The notes: generated by a model not told the origin, from the sequence alone. Counted from the stretch's first letter, positions 6,999 through 15,331 are shown. The stretch is 32,557 nt of DNA from Pseudomonadota bacterium (GCA_023424095.1 JAFAEG010000094.1:1-32557), one strand, 5' to 3'. Numbers and translations are program-made.

Positions 6999-7397
6999 AT
7001 GGGGGTCTTCCGCGCCATCGGCCGCTTCATCGCCTTTCTATGGGACGTGTCGAAGCGCTCCTGGGTGAAGGTGCACCCCGATCTGCGGCCGCGCAGCGGG
7101 GCCTCGGCGCTCTACCTCTTCCTCATCCTGTTCTTCTTCTGCATCGGCCTGATCCTGGTCATGCTCGGCTTCGATCTGAACGACGTCGATCTGTGGCTGG
7201 AGGCGCATGGCGGGATCTTCGCCGCGATCGGCATGCTGCTGTTCCGCTTGTTCTGGGCCGTCGTCCTGTTCTTCGCGCTCTTCTTCGTGGGCTATGCGGT
7301 CTACGACCTCAGGAACGGCAAGTTCCGGATCGGCATGGCGCTCAGCGGCCTCATCATCGGCTACTTCGCCTGGTTCGGAGTCACCGCGGAGCTGTAG
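6999..7397 (+). CDS. Small integral membrane protein, function unknown
   Basis: A 132-residue protein with a basic amphipathic N-terminus (FRAIGRFIAFLWDVSKRSWVKVHPDLRPRSG) and three strongly hydrophobic segments, about residues 38-58, 73-102 (possibly a long or paired helix) and 112-130. The segment VYDLRNGKFRIGMALSG links the last two. It is likely in the inner membrane. No Shine-Dalgarno-like sequence precedes the ATG, and a TTGACA promoter element sits so close that the message may be leaderless. It is divergent from the lipoprotein gene and convergent with the LysR gene. No family recognised. Confidence 0.8.
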   Translation: MGVFRAIGRFIAFLWDVSKRSWVKVHPDLRPRSGASALYLFLILFFFCIGLILVMLGFDLNDVDLWLEAHGGIFAAIGMLLFRLFWAVVLFFALFFVGYAVYDLRNGKFRIGMALSGLIIGYFAWFGVTAEL

Positions 7398-7409
7398 CGT
7401 CGGCGACGG

Positions 7410-8327
7410 TCAGGCCGCGAACGCCGCCGCTCCCGCCACCACCGGCTCACGTGCGCATTGCTGCAACCGTTCGCCCAGGAAAGCCATCACCGCCCGCACC
7501 CGGGGCGCGTGCCGCACCCGTTCGTGGGTCAGCAGCCACAATTCCATCTTGTCGCTCTGCGGCGGCGCGACCACCTGCACCAGCTCCGGGTCGCGGCCGG
7601 CGACCAGGCTGGGCAGCACCGCCATGCCGATCCCGGCCCGAACCGCCGCCAGCAGCCCGCTGGCCGAGCCATGTTCGAACACCACCGCATCCTCCAGCCC
7701 CAGCCGCTGCAGCCAGCGGCGGTACATCGGCCACACATAATCGCCGCCGCCGCCCACGATCGGATGGCCCTTCAGCTCGGCCAGCGAGCGCGGCAGGCCG
7801 TTCGCCTCGGCATAGGATCGGCTGCAATAGAGCGTCCACGGATCATGGCCGATCCGCCGCCCGACCAGCCCGCTTTCCTCGGGTGGATGGCCCGACCGCA
7901 AGGCAATGTCCGCCTCGCCCGCGCCCAAATCGCGCTTCACATCCGTCGAATCGAGCTCGATTCGAACGCCCGGATGCGCCGCGCGCAATTCGCCCAGCAA
8001 TGGCGTCAGCAGGGTCGCCGCGTAAATCTCCACCGTGGTCAGCCGCACCACGCCATGCGCCTCGCGCGTCTGCGCCGCCGCCGCGTCGGTGAAGCTGTGC
8101 GCCGCATTTTCAACCGCCTCGGCCTGCTCGACCAGAGCCGCACCGGCGGCCGTCAGCGCGTATCCGGCCCGGCGTCGCTCAAACAGGGTCAGGCCGGTCG
8201 CCTCTTCCAGGCCCGCAATCCGCCGCGCCACGGTCGTCTGGTTCACCCGCAGCGCCCTGGCCGCGGCCAGCGTGCTGCCGGTCCGCGCGACGGTCAGGAA
8301 ATAGCGCAGATCGTCCCAGCCGAGCAT
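7410..8327 (-). CDS. LysR-family transcriptional regulator
   Basis: A 305-residue regulator. The N-terminal winged helix-turn-helix (about 1-60) reads WDDLRYFLTVARTGSTLAAARALRVNQTTVARRIAGLE, and the C-terminal substrate-binding domain starts near residue 85. The effector is unknown. The start at 8327 has AGGAG 5 nt upstream; an ATG seven codons earlier lacks one. It is divergent from the UrcA gene, the usual layout for a LysR regulator and its target, and the shared 121-bp region has AT-rich dyads. Downstream it converges on the 6999 membrane gene. Confidence 0.92.
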   Translation of the reverse strand: MLGWDDLRYFLTVARTGSTLAAARALRVNQTTVARRIAGLEEATGLTLFERRRAGYALTAAGAALVEQAEAVENAAHSFTDAAAAQTREAHGVVRLTTVEIYAATLLTPLLGELRAAHPGVRIELDSTDVKRDLGAGEADIALRSGHPPEESGLVGRRIGHDPWTLYCSRSYAEANGLPRSLAELKGHPIVGGGGDYVWPMYRRWLQRLGLEDAVVFEHGSASGLLAAVRAGIGMAVLPSLVAGRDPELVQVVAPPQSDKMELWLLTHERVRHAPRVRAVMAFLGERLQQCAREPVVAGAAAFAA

Positions 8328-8448
8328 CGCGCTCCTATCTGCATCCATGCAGAACGTACGGGCAATATCGCTGATTGCGTTGCTTATCGCAACTCAATAT
8401 TTGAACCACATCCAGCGCTGGACGACCCCATCTTTTGGAGGAAGTCCC
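8328..8448. promoter_or_regulatory. Divergent LysR/urcA control region with dyads
   Basis: This 121-bp region is more AT-rich than its flanks. It holds overlapping dyads: GCAAT (8362-8366) with ATTGC (8374-8378), and TTGCG (8375-8379) with CGCAA (8388-8392). These are plausible binding sites for the divergent LysR regulator. Neither matches the classic T-N11-A spacing cleanly. GGAGGAA (8437-8443) is the ribosome-binding site of the UrcA gene. Confidence 0.45.
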
Positions 8449-8766
8449 ATGAAGACCTTTCTGACCATCGCCGCCGCCTTGCTCGCCAGTGCGACCCCGG
8501 CTTTCGCCCAGCCCGCGAGCCACAGCGTCGCCGTCCATTATGGCGATCTGGACCTGGCCTCGGCCGACGGCCGCGCCACGCTCGACAGCCGGCTGCGCCA
8601 GGCCGTCCGAACCGCATGCGGCGACCCCTCGCCCGCGGACCTGCGCGGCCTGAACCGGGCGGCCGCCTGCCGCGCCGACCTCAACCGAAGCCTCGCCCAG
8701 CACCGCGCCGCGGCCTATGCCGCCGCCCGCCAGGCCGAGCCGCCGGTGCTGGTTGCCAGCCGTTAG
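8449..8766 (+). CDS. UrcA family exported protein
   Basis: A 105-residue secreted protein. A cleavable signal peptide (1-20, ending AFA before Gln) is followed by the UrcA-family pattern: VHYGDLDLASADGRATLDSR, then LRQAVRTACGD, and a second Cys in AACRADL, suggesting one disulfide. The family is common in sphingomonads and caulobacters; its role is unknown. GGAGGAA lies 5 nt before the ATG. The divergent LysR gene probably regulates it, by inference from layout. Its stop overlaps the end of the convergent DUF2235 gene by 4 bp. Confidence 0.9.
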   Translation: MKTFLTIAAALLASATPAFAQPASHSVAVHYGDLDLASADGRATLDSRLRQAVRTACGDPSPADLRGLNRAAACRADLNRSLAQHRAAAYAAARQAEPPVLVASR

Positions 8767-10157
8767 GGCCTGGCCGGCGCCTCGGCCTCGAACACCGGGA
8801 TCTCGATCGGCTGGCCAACGTACAGCCGGTCGGGATCGTGGAGGTGGCCGAGCAACTGGTTATGCCGGAACAGCAAACCGGCGAAGCGTTTGTCGCCCAT
8901 GAACCGGGCGGCGAGCGCGCCCAGCGTGTCTCCCGCGACGACGACATAGGTCTCGACCCGCACCGGCGTCTGCAGTGGCGCGTCCGCCATCGCCTTCTTG
9001 CCGGTGGCGAGCAGCTTCGGCCCCTCACCGGCGATCGCCTGCCACAGCGGCTCCAGCGAAGCGGGCCGATATTCCTCGCCCTCGGGCAGGCTCGCGGCCG
9101 GTTCGTGATAGCGGCGGATCAGGCTGTCATGGACCTGGGTGATGTCGATGCCGGGGAAGCTGCGATCGCCGAAGCCGATCCCCATCAGGAACTCCTTCAC
9201 CTTGTCCATCCACGACTGATCATTGTTGATCAGAGCCGCGCGGTGATCGGGCCGAAGCGTATGGATCGGCGATTCCGGGTCGGTGTCGAAGGCCAGGCCC
9301 TGCGCCATCGCCCCTTCCATCACCCACAGCAAAGCCGCGTCCGACAGGCCGGTGACCAGCCCCCCGCCGCCGACCGAACCGTGGGTGCCGGGGAAGATCT
9401 CCTGCCGGTAAGGATGGGGTCCGGTGTCGCCGTTCAAGATGTCGAGATTGGTCCACAAGGCAGCGTCGAACGTCCGCCGCCGCTCGTCCGCAGCAACCGC
9501 ATGCCGCGCCGCCTCGACGAAGCTGCTCAGCTCGCAATCGTGGAACTGATATTTGCGGCGGAAGATCTCGTCGGGCGCGATCTGCGCCGGGATGCCGAGC
9601 GCGCCGACCGTGTCCCAGATGCCAAGATAGCGCACCCGCAGGTCGGTCGCCGGGCGATCATCGTCCGGATAGCGCCGCTTGCGCCATTCGCGGTCGCCCG
9701 GGAGCAGCAATTCGGGCCGATGCCGATAGCGAAACTCGCGGACCGCCTCCGCCCCCGGCTTCGTCCGTGTCTCGCGGTCCTGATAAAGCTCGACCGCCTC
9801 GCCGATCCGCCGCAGCGAGCGGCGCGAGATGATCCCGGCATTGCGCAGCAGGCCGACGAACGAGCGCGCCGTATAGGCCCCGCGCGAGAAGCCGAAGACG
9901 TGGATCTCGTCGCCGACCTCATGGTTCAGGACGAGGAAGTGATAGGCCGACAGGATGTTGTCGAACAGGCCGTGGCCCAGGATGCCGCCGGTCCATTGGC
10001 TGGTATCCTCGGTCCCGACGCCCTCGTCATAATAGATGAGCTGCGCGGTCTTGCCGTCCCGGTGCGCGACCGATTGGGCGAGCTTGGCGACGTTGGTGGG
10101 ATATTACCCGTCGATCCGATTCCAGGTCCCGTCGAAGCAAAAGATCAGCCGTTTCAT
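8763..10157 (-). pseudogene. DUF2235 lipase-like protein with C-terminal LysM, interrupted by a stop at codon 18
   Basis: Read through one stop, this is a 464-codon protein. MKRLIFCFDGTWNRIDG is followed by TAA (10106-10104) and then by YPTNVAKLAQSV and YYDEGVGTE, which are normal for DUF2235. The lipase elbow GFSRG (89-93, Ser91), YLGIWDTVGALG and a His in FPGTHGSVGGG are intact. The family includes Tle1-like type VI phospholipases. Residues about 400-455 form a LysM-like peptidoglycan-binding domain (VVAGDTLGALAARF, LYVGQPIEIP). No ATG, GTG or TTG follows the stop in frame until codon 150, beyond the catalytic Ser. The gene is therefore broken, read through, or a base is miscalled. GGAGG precedes the ATG. 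The two upstream genes on this strand end 36 bp away. Confidence 0.85.
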
Positions 10158-10193
10158 GCCCGCCTCCGATGCGGCATGATAACATTGAATATC

Positions 10194-10736
10194 CTATTGC
10201 GGGGGCGAGAATGCACCGCTTCGGAGGCGTAGGCCGCGGCGGGCGATGCAGTCGTCGACCGTTTGCACCAGGTTCGCGGCCCAGCGCACGAAGGGTCCGC
10301 GCGGCTGGCCGTGAACGTCGAGAATGCTGAGCACCGTCTCCCAGCTCGTCGCGTGCTCATAATCGAGCGCGCCATAGAAAGTGTAGGCGGTGAACTGCCC
10401 GCGCTCGAGATAGGGTCCGCCCGGTCCCGGCGCCAAGGAAAGCGCCGGCCACGGCACCTGCTCGACCGCTTCGACCGCCTCACGCAGGCCGGCACAGGAT
10501 GATGCGGATAATTCGACCCGGTCGGCGCCAAGCGACGGGCCAGTGCTGCGCTGCACGACCAGGCTCCGGCGGTCGCCTGGAACGGCATGATAGGCGGCAT
10601 AAAGTGTGTCAGGGTCGCCCACGACCCGCAACATCAAGAGCTGGCCCCGACGCGCCGGAGTCTCGTCTTGCGCGGCCAGCGGCGCGGGCAGCAACGCCAT
10701 TCCCGCCAAGGCGAGCCAGTGGATCGCCCGCTTCAT
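10194..10736 (-). CDS. Exported protein, paralogue of the upstream gene, function unknown
   Basis: A 180-residue protein with a signal peptide (about 1-22, MKRAIHWLALAGMALLPAPLAA). The mature domain contains two cysteines, Cys81 and Cys163, which probably form a disulfide. It resembles the product of the upstream gene in this half: both have a Cys followed by a Leu-rich helix and a LP/VP-P-x-L turn, then a central Asp, a strand ending in GQ, a P-x3-W and a closing Cys about 80 residues after the first. The ATG overlaps the upstream stop as ATGA. The gene lies 36 bp before the DUF2235-LysM gene. No known family was recognised; a partner or immunity-like role is conjecture. Confidence 0.75.
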   Translation of the reverse strand: MKRAIHWLALAGMALLPAPLAAQDETPARRGQLLMLRVVGDPDTLYAAYHAVPGDRRSLVVQRSTGPSLGADRVELSASSCAGLREAVEAVEQVPWPALSLAPGPGGPYLERGQFTAYTFYGALDYEHATSWETVLSILDVHGQPRGPFVRWAANLVQTVDDCIARRGLRLRSGAFSPPQ

Positions 10737-11251
10737 CGCGCCCACTCCACCCGCACCGGTCCGCAACGCTCGAAGATCGCTTCGCCTTCGCGGGCCCAGA
10801 TGGCGATCGGGTCTGCGGCTTGCCCGCTTTGCTCGACCAAGGTGAGCCGCATGTCGCGGGCGTAGCCGCCGCCGGCGATATGGTCGGCGTTCAGCACGAA
10901 CCAGGTAGCGGCTTGCGGGGTCTCGCCAAAGGCGGCGAGCTTCGGGCGCGGGAGCGGCAGTCGCGCCGCCGCCTCGATCCAGCGCACCAGCTCGGGACAG
11001 GCGCTGCCCAGGACATAATCATGGCGCGCGCCTCCATTGGCATAGCGAACCACCCGCCAATTGACCCCGTCGGGACAATGGTAAGCGGAAAGGCCGGTCC
11101 GTTCCTCACTGGTCGCTTCGAACCGCTCGATCGAGAAAGCCGGCGGCGGCGGCGCGCTGCGCAGCAAATGCTGGCGCGGGCGGCAGTCGCTCACCTCGCG
11201 AACGACGGGACGCTGCAGCTCCAGCACGGCGGCCAGGACCAGTTCGATCAT
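10733..11251 (-). CDS. Paralogue of the following exported protein, function unknown
   Basis: A 172-residue protein. Its second half (Cys85 to Cys163) parallels Cys81 to Cys163 of the next gene. The N-terminus MIELVLAAVLELQ is only weakly hydrophobic, so export is less certain than for its neighbour. Extra cysteines at 23 and 59 could form a second disulfide. It is the first gene of a three-gene minus-strand run leading to the DUF2235-LysM gene, coupled to the second by an ATGA overlap. GGGGAGGG lies about 11 nt before the ATG. Function unknown. Confidence 0.72.
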   Translation of the reverse strand: MIELVLAAVLELQRPVVREVSDCRPRQHLLRSAPPPPAFSIERFEATSEERTGLSAYHCPDGVNWRVVRYANGGARHDYVLGSACPELVRWIEAAARLPLPRPKLAAFGETPQAATWFVLNADHIAGGGYARDMRLTLVEQSGQAADPIAIWAREGEAIFERCGPVRVEWAR

Positions 11252-11311
11252 GACAGATCACCCTCCCCGCGCGGGAAGGAGCGCTCGATCAGCTTAGCGC
11301 CGGCTGAACGA

Positions 11312-12715
11312 TCAGCGCGCGACCTGGAGGTTCGGCCGTTTCTCCACCTCACGCAACGTCTGCACGAAGCGGCGGCGCCACCAGGCGACGTCTTCGGACT
11401 TCACGCTGGCGTGCAGCGATTCCCAGCGGCGGCGGCGCTCGCTCAGCGGCATGTCGATCGCCTGCCGGATCGCGTCGCTGATCTCGTCCTTGCTGTAGGG
11501 ATTGACCAGCAACGCCTCGCCCAATTGCGCCGCCGCGCCCGCGAAGCGCGACAGGATCAGCACCCCCGGATCCTCCGGATTCTGGGCCGCGACATATTCC
11601 TTCGCGACCAGGTTCATCCCGTCGCGGAGCGGAGTAATCAGCGCCATTTGCGAGGCGCGGTAGAAGCCGGCCAGCACTTCGCGTGGATAGCCCTGATTCA
11701 CATAGCGGATCGGCACCCAGTCGATCGCCGCGAAACCGCCATTGATCCGTCCGCTCAATTCGTCGAGCCGCTCGCGGATCACCTCATAGGTATGCACCTC
11801 GCCCCGGCTCGGCGGCGCGATCTGCAACAGCACGATATTGCCATGCGTGTCGGGATTTTCCTCCAGGAAGCGGCGATAGCCCCGGAAGCGCTCCTCCAGC
11901 CCCTTGGAATAATCCAGCCGGTCGACGCCGATGATCGTGTGCTTGGTGCCGACGCTTTCGGTCAGCAATCGGCAGGCCTTGTCGGCGACATCCGTGGCGG
12001 CCGCAGCGGTGAATTCCTCATAATCGATCCCGATCGGGAAGGCGCAGATCCGCACCCGCCGCGTGCCGACCGTGGCTATGCCGTCGTCGGAGACCGATCC
12101 GCCCAGCACATTCTCGACATAGTGGCGGAAATTCTCGAGCCACTCTTCCGTCTGAAAGCCGATCAGATCGTAGTCCAGCATCGAGCGGACGAGCTTCTCG
12201 TGGAACGGCAGCGACAGGAACAGGCTCGTCGGTGGCCAGGGGATGTGGAGGAAGAAGCCGATCCGGTTCTTCAGGCCCATCTGCCGCAATTGCTGGCCGA
12301 TCGGGATCAGATGATAATCGTGGACCCAGACCAGATCGTCGGGCTCGATCAGCGGCGCGACGGTCTCGGCGAAGCGGTGATTGACCCGCTCGTAGCCGCT
12401 GCCGAAGCTGCGATCATATTCGGCGAGATCGTTGCGATAATGGAAGAGCGGCCAGAGCGTCCGGTTCGCATAGCCGTTATAATATTCGTCGACGTCCTGC
12501 TCTTCGAGGTCGACGATGGCGGTGGTCACGCCCTCTTCGCGATGCATGTTGATCTGACCGGTGAAATGATCGGTGCGCTCGCCCGACCAGCCGAACCACA
12601 AGCCGCGCGTTTCGCGCAGCATCGCCCCAAGCGCGACCGCAAGGCCGCCCTGCGCGCCGGCGGACTGGCCCTTCGGCGCCGACACCCTGTTCGAAATCAC
12701 CACCAGACGACTCAT
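11312..12715 (-). CDS. otsA: Trehalose-6-phosphate synthase (OtsA)
   Basis: A 467-residue GT20 glucosyltransferase that makes trehalose-6-phosphate from UDP-glucose and glucose-6-phosphate in the cytoplasm. Visible signatures are ISNRV at the N-terminus, GGLA (23-26), WFGWSG (40-45), WVHDYHL (130-136), GFFLHIPWPP (153-162), VDRLDYSKG (264-272, with Arg and Lys for phosphate binding) and TPLRDGMNLVAKEY. Length and motifs are complete. AGGGG precedes the ATG. It is the last gene of the otsB-GH15-otsA cluster, separated from GH15 by 82 bp, so it may also have its own promoter. Confidence 0.96.
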   Translation of the reverse strand: MSRLVVISNRVSAPKGQSAGAQGGLAVALGAMLRETRGLWFGWSGERTDHFTGQINMHREEGVTTAIVDLEEQDVDEYYNGYANRTLWPLFHYRNDLAEYDRSFGSGYERVNHRFAETVAPLIEPDDLVWVHDYHLIPIGQQLRQMGLKNRIGFFLHIPWPPTSLFLSLPFHEKLVRSMLDYDLIGFQTEEWLENFRHYVENVLGGSVSDDGIATVGTRRVRICAFPIGIDYEEFTAAAATDVADKACRLLTESVGTKHTIIGVDRLDYSKGLEERFRGYRRFLEENPDTHGNIVLLQIAPPSRGEVHTYEVIRERLDELSGRINGGFAAIDWVPIRYVNQGYPREVLAGFYRASQMALITPLRDGMNLVAKEYVAAQNPEDPGVLILSRFAGAAAQLGEALLVNPYSKDEISDAIRQAIDMPLSERRRRWESLHASVKSEDVAWWRRRFVQTLREVEKRPNLQVAR

Positions 12716-12797
12716 TCACGACCCCTGTTCAGAGCCGCCCCGCCGATCCGCATTAGCCGACATCGGGCGGCCGCTCGCTCACCCAGATCAATGCTGC

Positions 12798-14603
12798 CTA
12801 GCGGACACTCGTCCACGGCCGGGAAAGGAGTCCCGCGCAGTTGATCAGTCCTACAAGCGAATAAGTCTGCGGATAGTTGCCCCAAAGCTCGCCGGTTTCG
12901 AAATCCGTATCCTCGGACAGCAGGCCGGCCGGGGTCAGGCGCGCCAGCATCTTCTCGTAGAGCACCCTCGCCTCCTCCTGCCGCCCGGCCAATGCGAGCG
13001 CCTCGATCAGCCAGAAGGTGCAGAAGTTGAAGGCGGTCTCGGGTAGGCCGAAATCATCCTCCTCGGCATAGCGCAGCATATGTTCGCCGCGCCGCAGCCC
13101 CTTCTCCACCGCCTCGAAGGTGGCGATGAAGCGGGGGTCGTCCGGCGCGAGGAAGCGCATGTCGACCAGCTGCAGCAAGGAGGCGTCCAGATCGTCGCCG
13201 CCGAAGGTCGCGCCGAACCTCTTGCCCTCGGCGAACCAGGCTTGCTGTTCGATCGCCGCCCGCACCTTGACCGCCCGCTCGCGCCAGAACGTGGAGCGTT
13301 CGTCCAACCCGAGCTGCCCCGCAATATTGGCCAGCCGGTCGCACGCGGCCCAGCTCATCACCGAACTGTAGGTGTGGACGGAGGTTCGAGTCCGATATTC
13401 CCAAAGCCCGGCGTCGGGCTGGTCGTGCATCGCGAAGGCGCGCTCGCCGACCCGCTCGAGCGAGGCGAAATCCTCCGGCGTCGCGCGGCGGAACAGCCGT
13501 TCGTCGAAAAAGGCCTGGGCGTTGGACAGGATGATCTGGCCGTAGGCGTCGTGCTGGACCTGTTCGTAAGCGGCGTTGCCGACCCGCACCGGCCCCATGC
13601 CGCGATAGCCGGCGAGCGCCTGCGCCTCATATTCCTCCAGCCGCGGCTCGCCGGAGACCGCGTAGAGCGGCTGGATGAAGCCGCCGCTGGCGTCGTCGAC
13701 GATGTTGCGCAGGTAGGAGAGGTAATTTTCCAGCACGTCGAGCGCGCCCAATCGGTTCAGCGCCTGCACGGTGTAATAAGCGTCGCGGATCCAGCAGTAA
13801 CGATAGTCCCAATTGCGGCCCGATCCGGCCGCCTCCGGGATCGAGGTGGTCATCGCCGCGACGATCGCGCCCGTTTCCTCATGCTGGCACAATTTCAGCG
13901 TGATCGCGGCGCGGATCACCACCCTTTGCCATTCCAGCGGCACCGCGAGGCCGCGCACCCAATCCATCCATTCGTCGCTCGTCTCGTGCAGCATCGCAGC
14001 CAGCGTCTGGCCGACATTGCCGACGAACGGCTCGTCCGGCCCCAGGAAGAAATGCAGCGACTTTTCCAGCCGGAAATGGCGTCCTTCCAGCAGATGCGTC
14101 ACCGGCGCGTCGGTGGTCAGGCGCAGCGGCTGCGGCTTCACCAGATAGCGGATATGGTTGCTGCCATTGGTCCGCTCCGCATCCCGCTCGCCCCAATTGA
14201 CCGATGGATTCAGCACCATCCGAATGCGCGGATTGCCGGTGATCGGCCGGACGATGCGGGCGAAGGCGACCGGCCGGTACATCCGCCCCTGGCGATAGAA
14301 ACGCGGGCAGAAATCATAGACTTCAGCGATCGCACCGTCGGCATCGATCAGGCGGCTGACCAGGATCGGCGTGTTGCGCAAATAGGTCTGAGTCACCGAG
14401 ACCTGGTTCTCGAGCCTGATGCTCCATTCCCCGCGCGGCAAATCCGTTCCGCCCTCCGCCCCGATGCCTTTGGGATCGAGCAGGCCGCAGAACATCGGAT
14501 CGCCGTCGACGCGCGGCTGGCAGGCCCAGGCGTAGCGCGCCTCGCTGTCGATCAGCGCGCTGACCTGGCAATTGCCGATCGGCCACAGATTGAGGTCGCT
14601 CAA
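12798..14603 (-). CDS. Glycoside hydrolase family 15 protein (glucoamylase/trehalase type)
   Basis: A ~601-residue GH15 enzyme. An N-terminal beta-sandwich (LNLWPIGNCQVSALID) precedes an (alpha/alpha)6 barrel containing GRNWDYRYCWIRDA, a segment with EEDDFGLPE, and LLSEDTDFETGELWGNYPQTYS, which includes the likely catalytic acidic residues. GH15 members of this type hydrolyse alpha-glucosides; bacterial ones beside ots genes may be trehalases. I chose a TTG start at 14603 because it overlaps the otsB stop as TTGA and has GGAG (14617-14614) 8 nt upstream. A GTG at 14621 gives six more residues but has no ribosome-binding site. No signal peptide is seen, so it is probably cytoplasmic. Confidence 0.9.
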   Translation of the reverse strand: MSDLNLWPIGNCQVSALIDSEARYAWACQPRVDGDPMFCGLLDPKGIGAEGGTDLPRGEWSIRLENQVSVTQTYLRNTPILVSRLIDADGAIAEVYDFCPRFYRQGRMYRPVAFARIVRPITGNPRIRMVLNPSVNWGERDAERTNGSNHIRYLVKPQPLRLTTDAPVTHLLEGRHFRLEKSLHFFLGPDEPFVGNVGQTLAAMLHETSDEWMDWVRGLAVPLEWQRVVIRAAITLKLCQHEETGAIVAAMTTSIPEAAGSGRNWDYRYCWIRDAYYTVQALNRLGALDVLENYLSYLRNIVDDASGGFIQPLYAVSGEPRLEEYEAQALAGYRGMGPVRVGNAAYEQVQHDAYGQIILSNAQAFFDERLFRRATPEDFASLERVGERAFAMHDQPDAGLWEYRTRTSVHTYSSVMSWAACDRLANIAGQLGLDERSTFWRERAVKVRAAIEQQAWFAEGKRFGATFGGDDLDASLLQLVDMRFLAPDDPRFIATFEAVEKGLRRGEHMLRYAEEDDFGLPETAFNFCTFWLIEALALAGRQEEARVLYEKMLARLTPAGLLSEDTDFETGELWGNYPQTYSLVGLINCAGLLSRPWTSVR

Positions 14604-15331
14604 ACCGCGCGCTCCAGCCACGCCGTCACTGCCGCCACGGACGGCAGGCGAAACGCCGCGCCGGTGTCGCGCGCAGGGCCCACGAGCACGCCTGCCCCGC
14701 CCAGTTCAGCCACCGCCGCAAAGGCATGTTCGTCGGTCAGATCGTCGCCGACAAAGATCGGCCGCGCACCACGGAAGGGCGCATCGCGCATGAAGGCGCG
14801 CACCGCATCGCCCTTGTCGGCGCCGTGCGGGCGCAGTTCCACCACCATCGATCCGCGCTGGATCGCCAGATCATGCTTTGTTGCCAGGTCATGCATGAAG
14901 CCCTCAACGGCCGTCGCCGCTTCTGGTGCCTGACGAAAGTGCAAGGCGATCCCGGCCGGCTTGTCCTCGACGAGCAGTCCGATTTGCGCGGCAGCGAAGG
15001 CGCGCACGGCGGCGCGCACGACGGCGAGGTCGTGCGGCACGACCACCGGCAACCGCCGGCCATCGGCCAGCCGCATCTCCACGCCATGCGAGCCAGAGAA
15101 GGCGATGCTCATCGCCGGCAAATGGCTTTCCAGATCGTCGACCGCGCGCCCGCTGACGATCGCCAGCCGCCCCGCCAGCCGATCGTGCAGTCGCGCCAGC
15201 AATGGCGCCAGGCCGGGCGGCACCAGGATCGACGACGGCGTTTCGGCCAGTTCGATCAACGTGCCGTCGAAATCGAGAAACAACGCCGTGCCATCGAGCA
15301 GGTCGGCGGATGGTTCGGGAAGCGCAATCAT
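14600..15331 (-). CDS. otsB: Trehalose-6-phosphate phosphatase (OtsB)
   Basis: A 243-residue HAD-superfamily phosphatase that removes phosphate from trehalose-6-phosphate. Motif I is DFDGTL (20-25), with nucleophile Asp20 and acid/base Asp22. IVSGR, FSGSHGVEMR and VEDKPAGIALHFRQAP are typical of trehalose phosphatases, and GDDLTDEHAF is the metal-binding motif IV. The frame is open upstream, but the ATG at 15331 matches the family N-terminus. It is first in the cluster and its stop overlaps the GH15 start. Confidence 0.95.
   Translation of the reverse strand: MIALPEPSADLLDGTALFLDFDGTLIELAETPSSILVPPGLAPLLARLHDRLAGRLAIVSGRAVDDLESHLPAMSIAFSGSHGVEMRLADGRRLPVVVPHDLAVVRAAVRAFAAAQIGLLVEDKPAGIALHFRQAPEAATAVEGFMHDLATKHDLAIQRGSMVVELRPHGADKGDAVRAFMRDAPFRGARPIFVGDDLTDEHAFAAVAELGGAGVLVGPARDTGAAFRLPSVAAVTAWLERAV

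Noticed and set aside
9527..9922. A frameshift in the DUF2235 gene, suggested by an open frame in a different register
   Set aside because: The correct frame runs without interruption from the stop at codon 18 through to 8763; the other register is noise.
7458..10232. A 924-codon plus-strand open frame
   Set aside because: It is antisense to the LysR and DUF2235 genes, crosses UrcA in another frame, and shows no family motif; long antisense frames are expected at this GC content.
8763..11251. Assignment to a type VI secretion locus
   Set aside because: No VgrG, Hcp, PAAR or adaptor gene is in the window; DUF2235 alone does not establish secretion.
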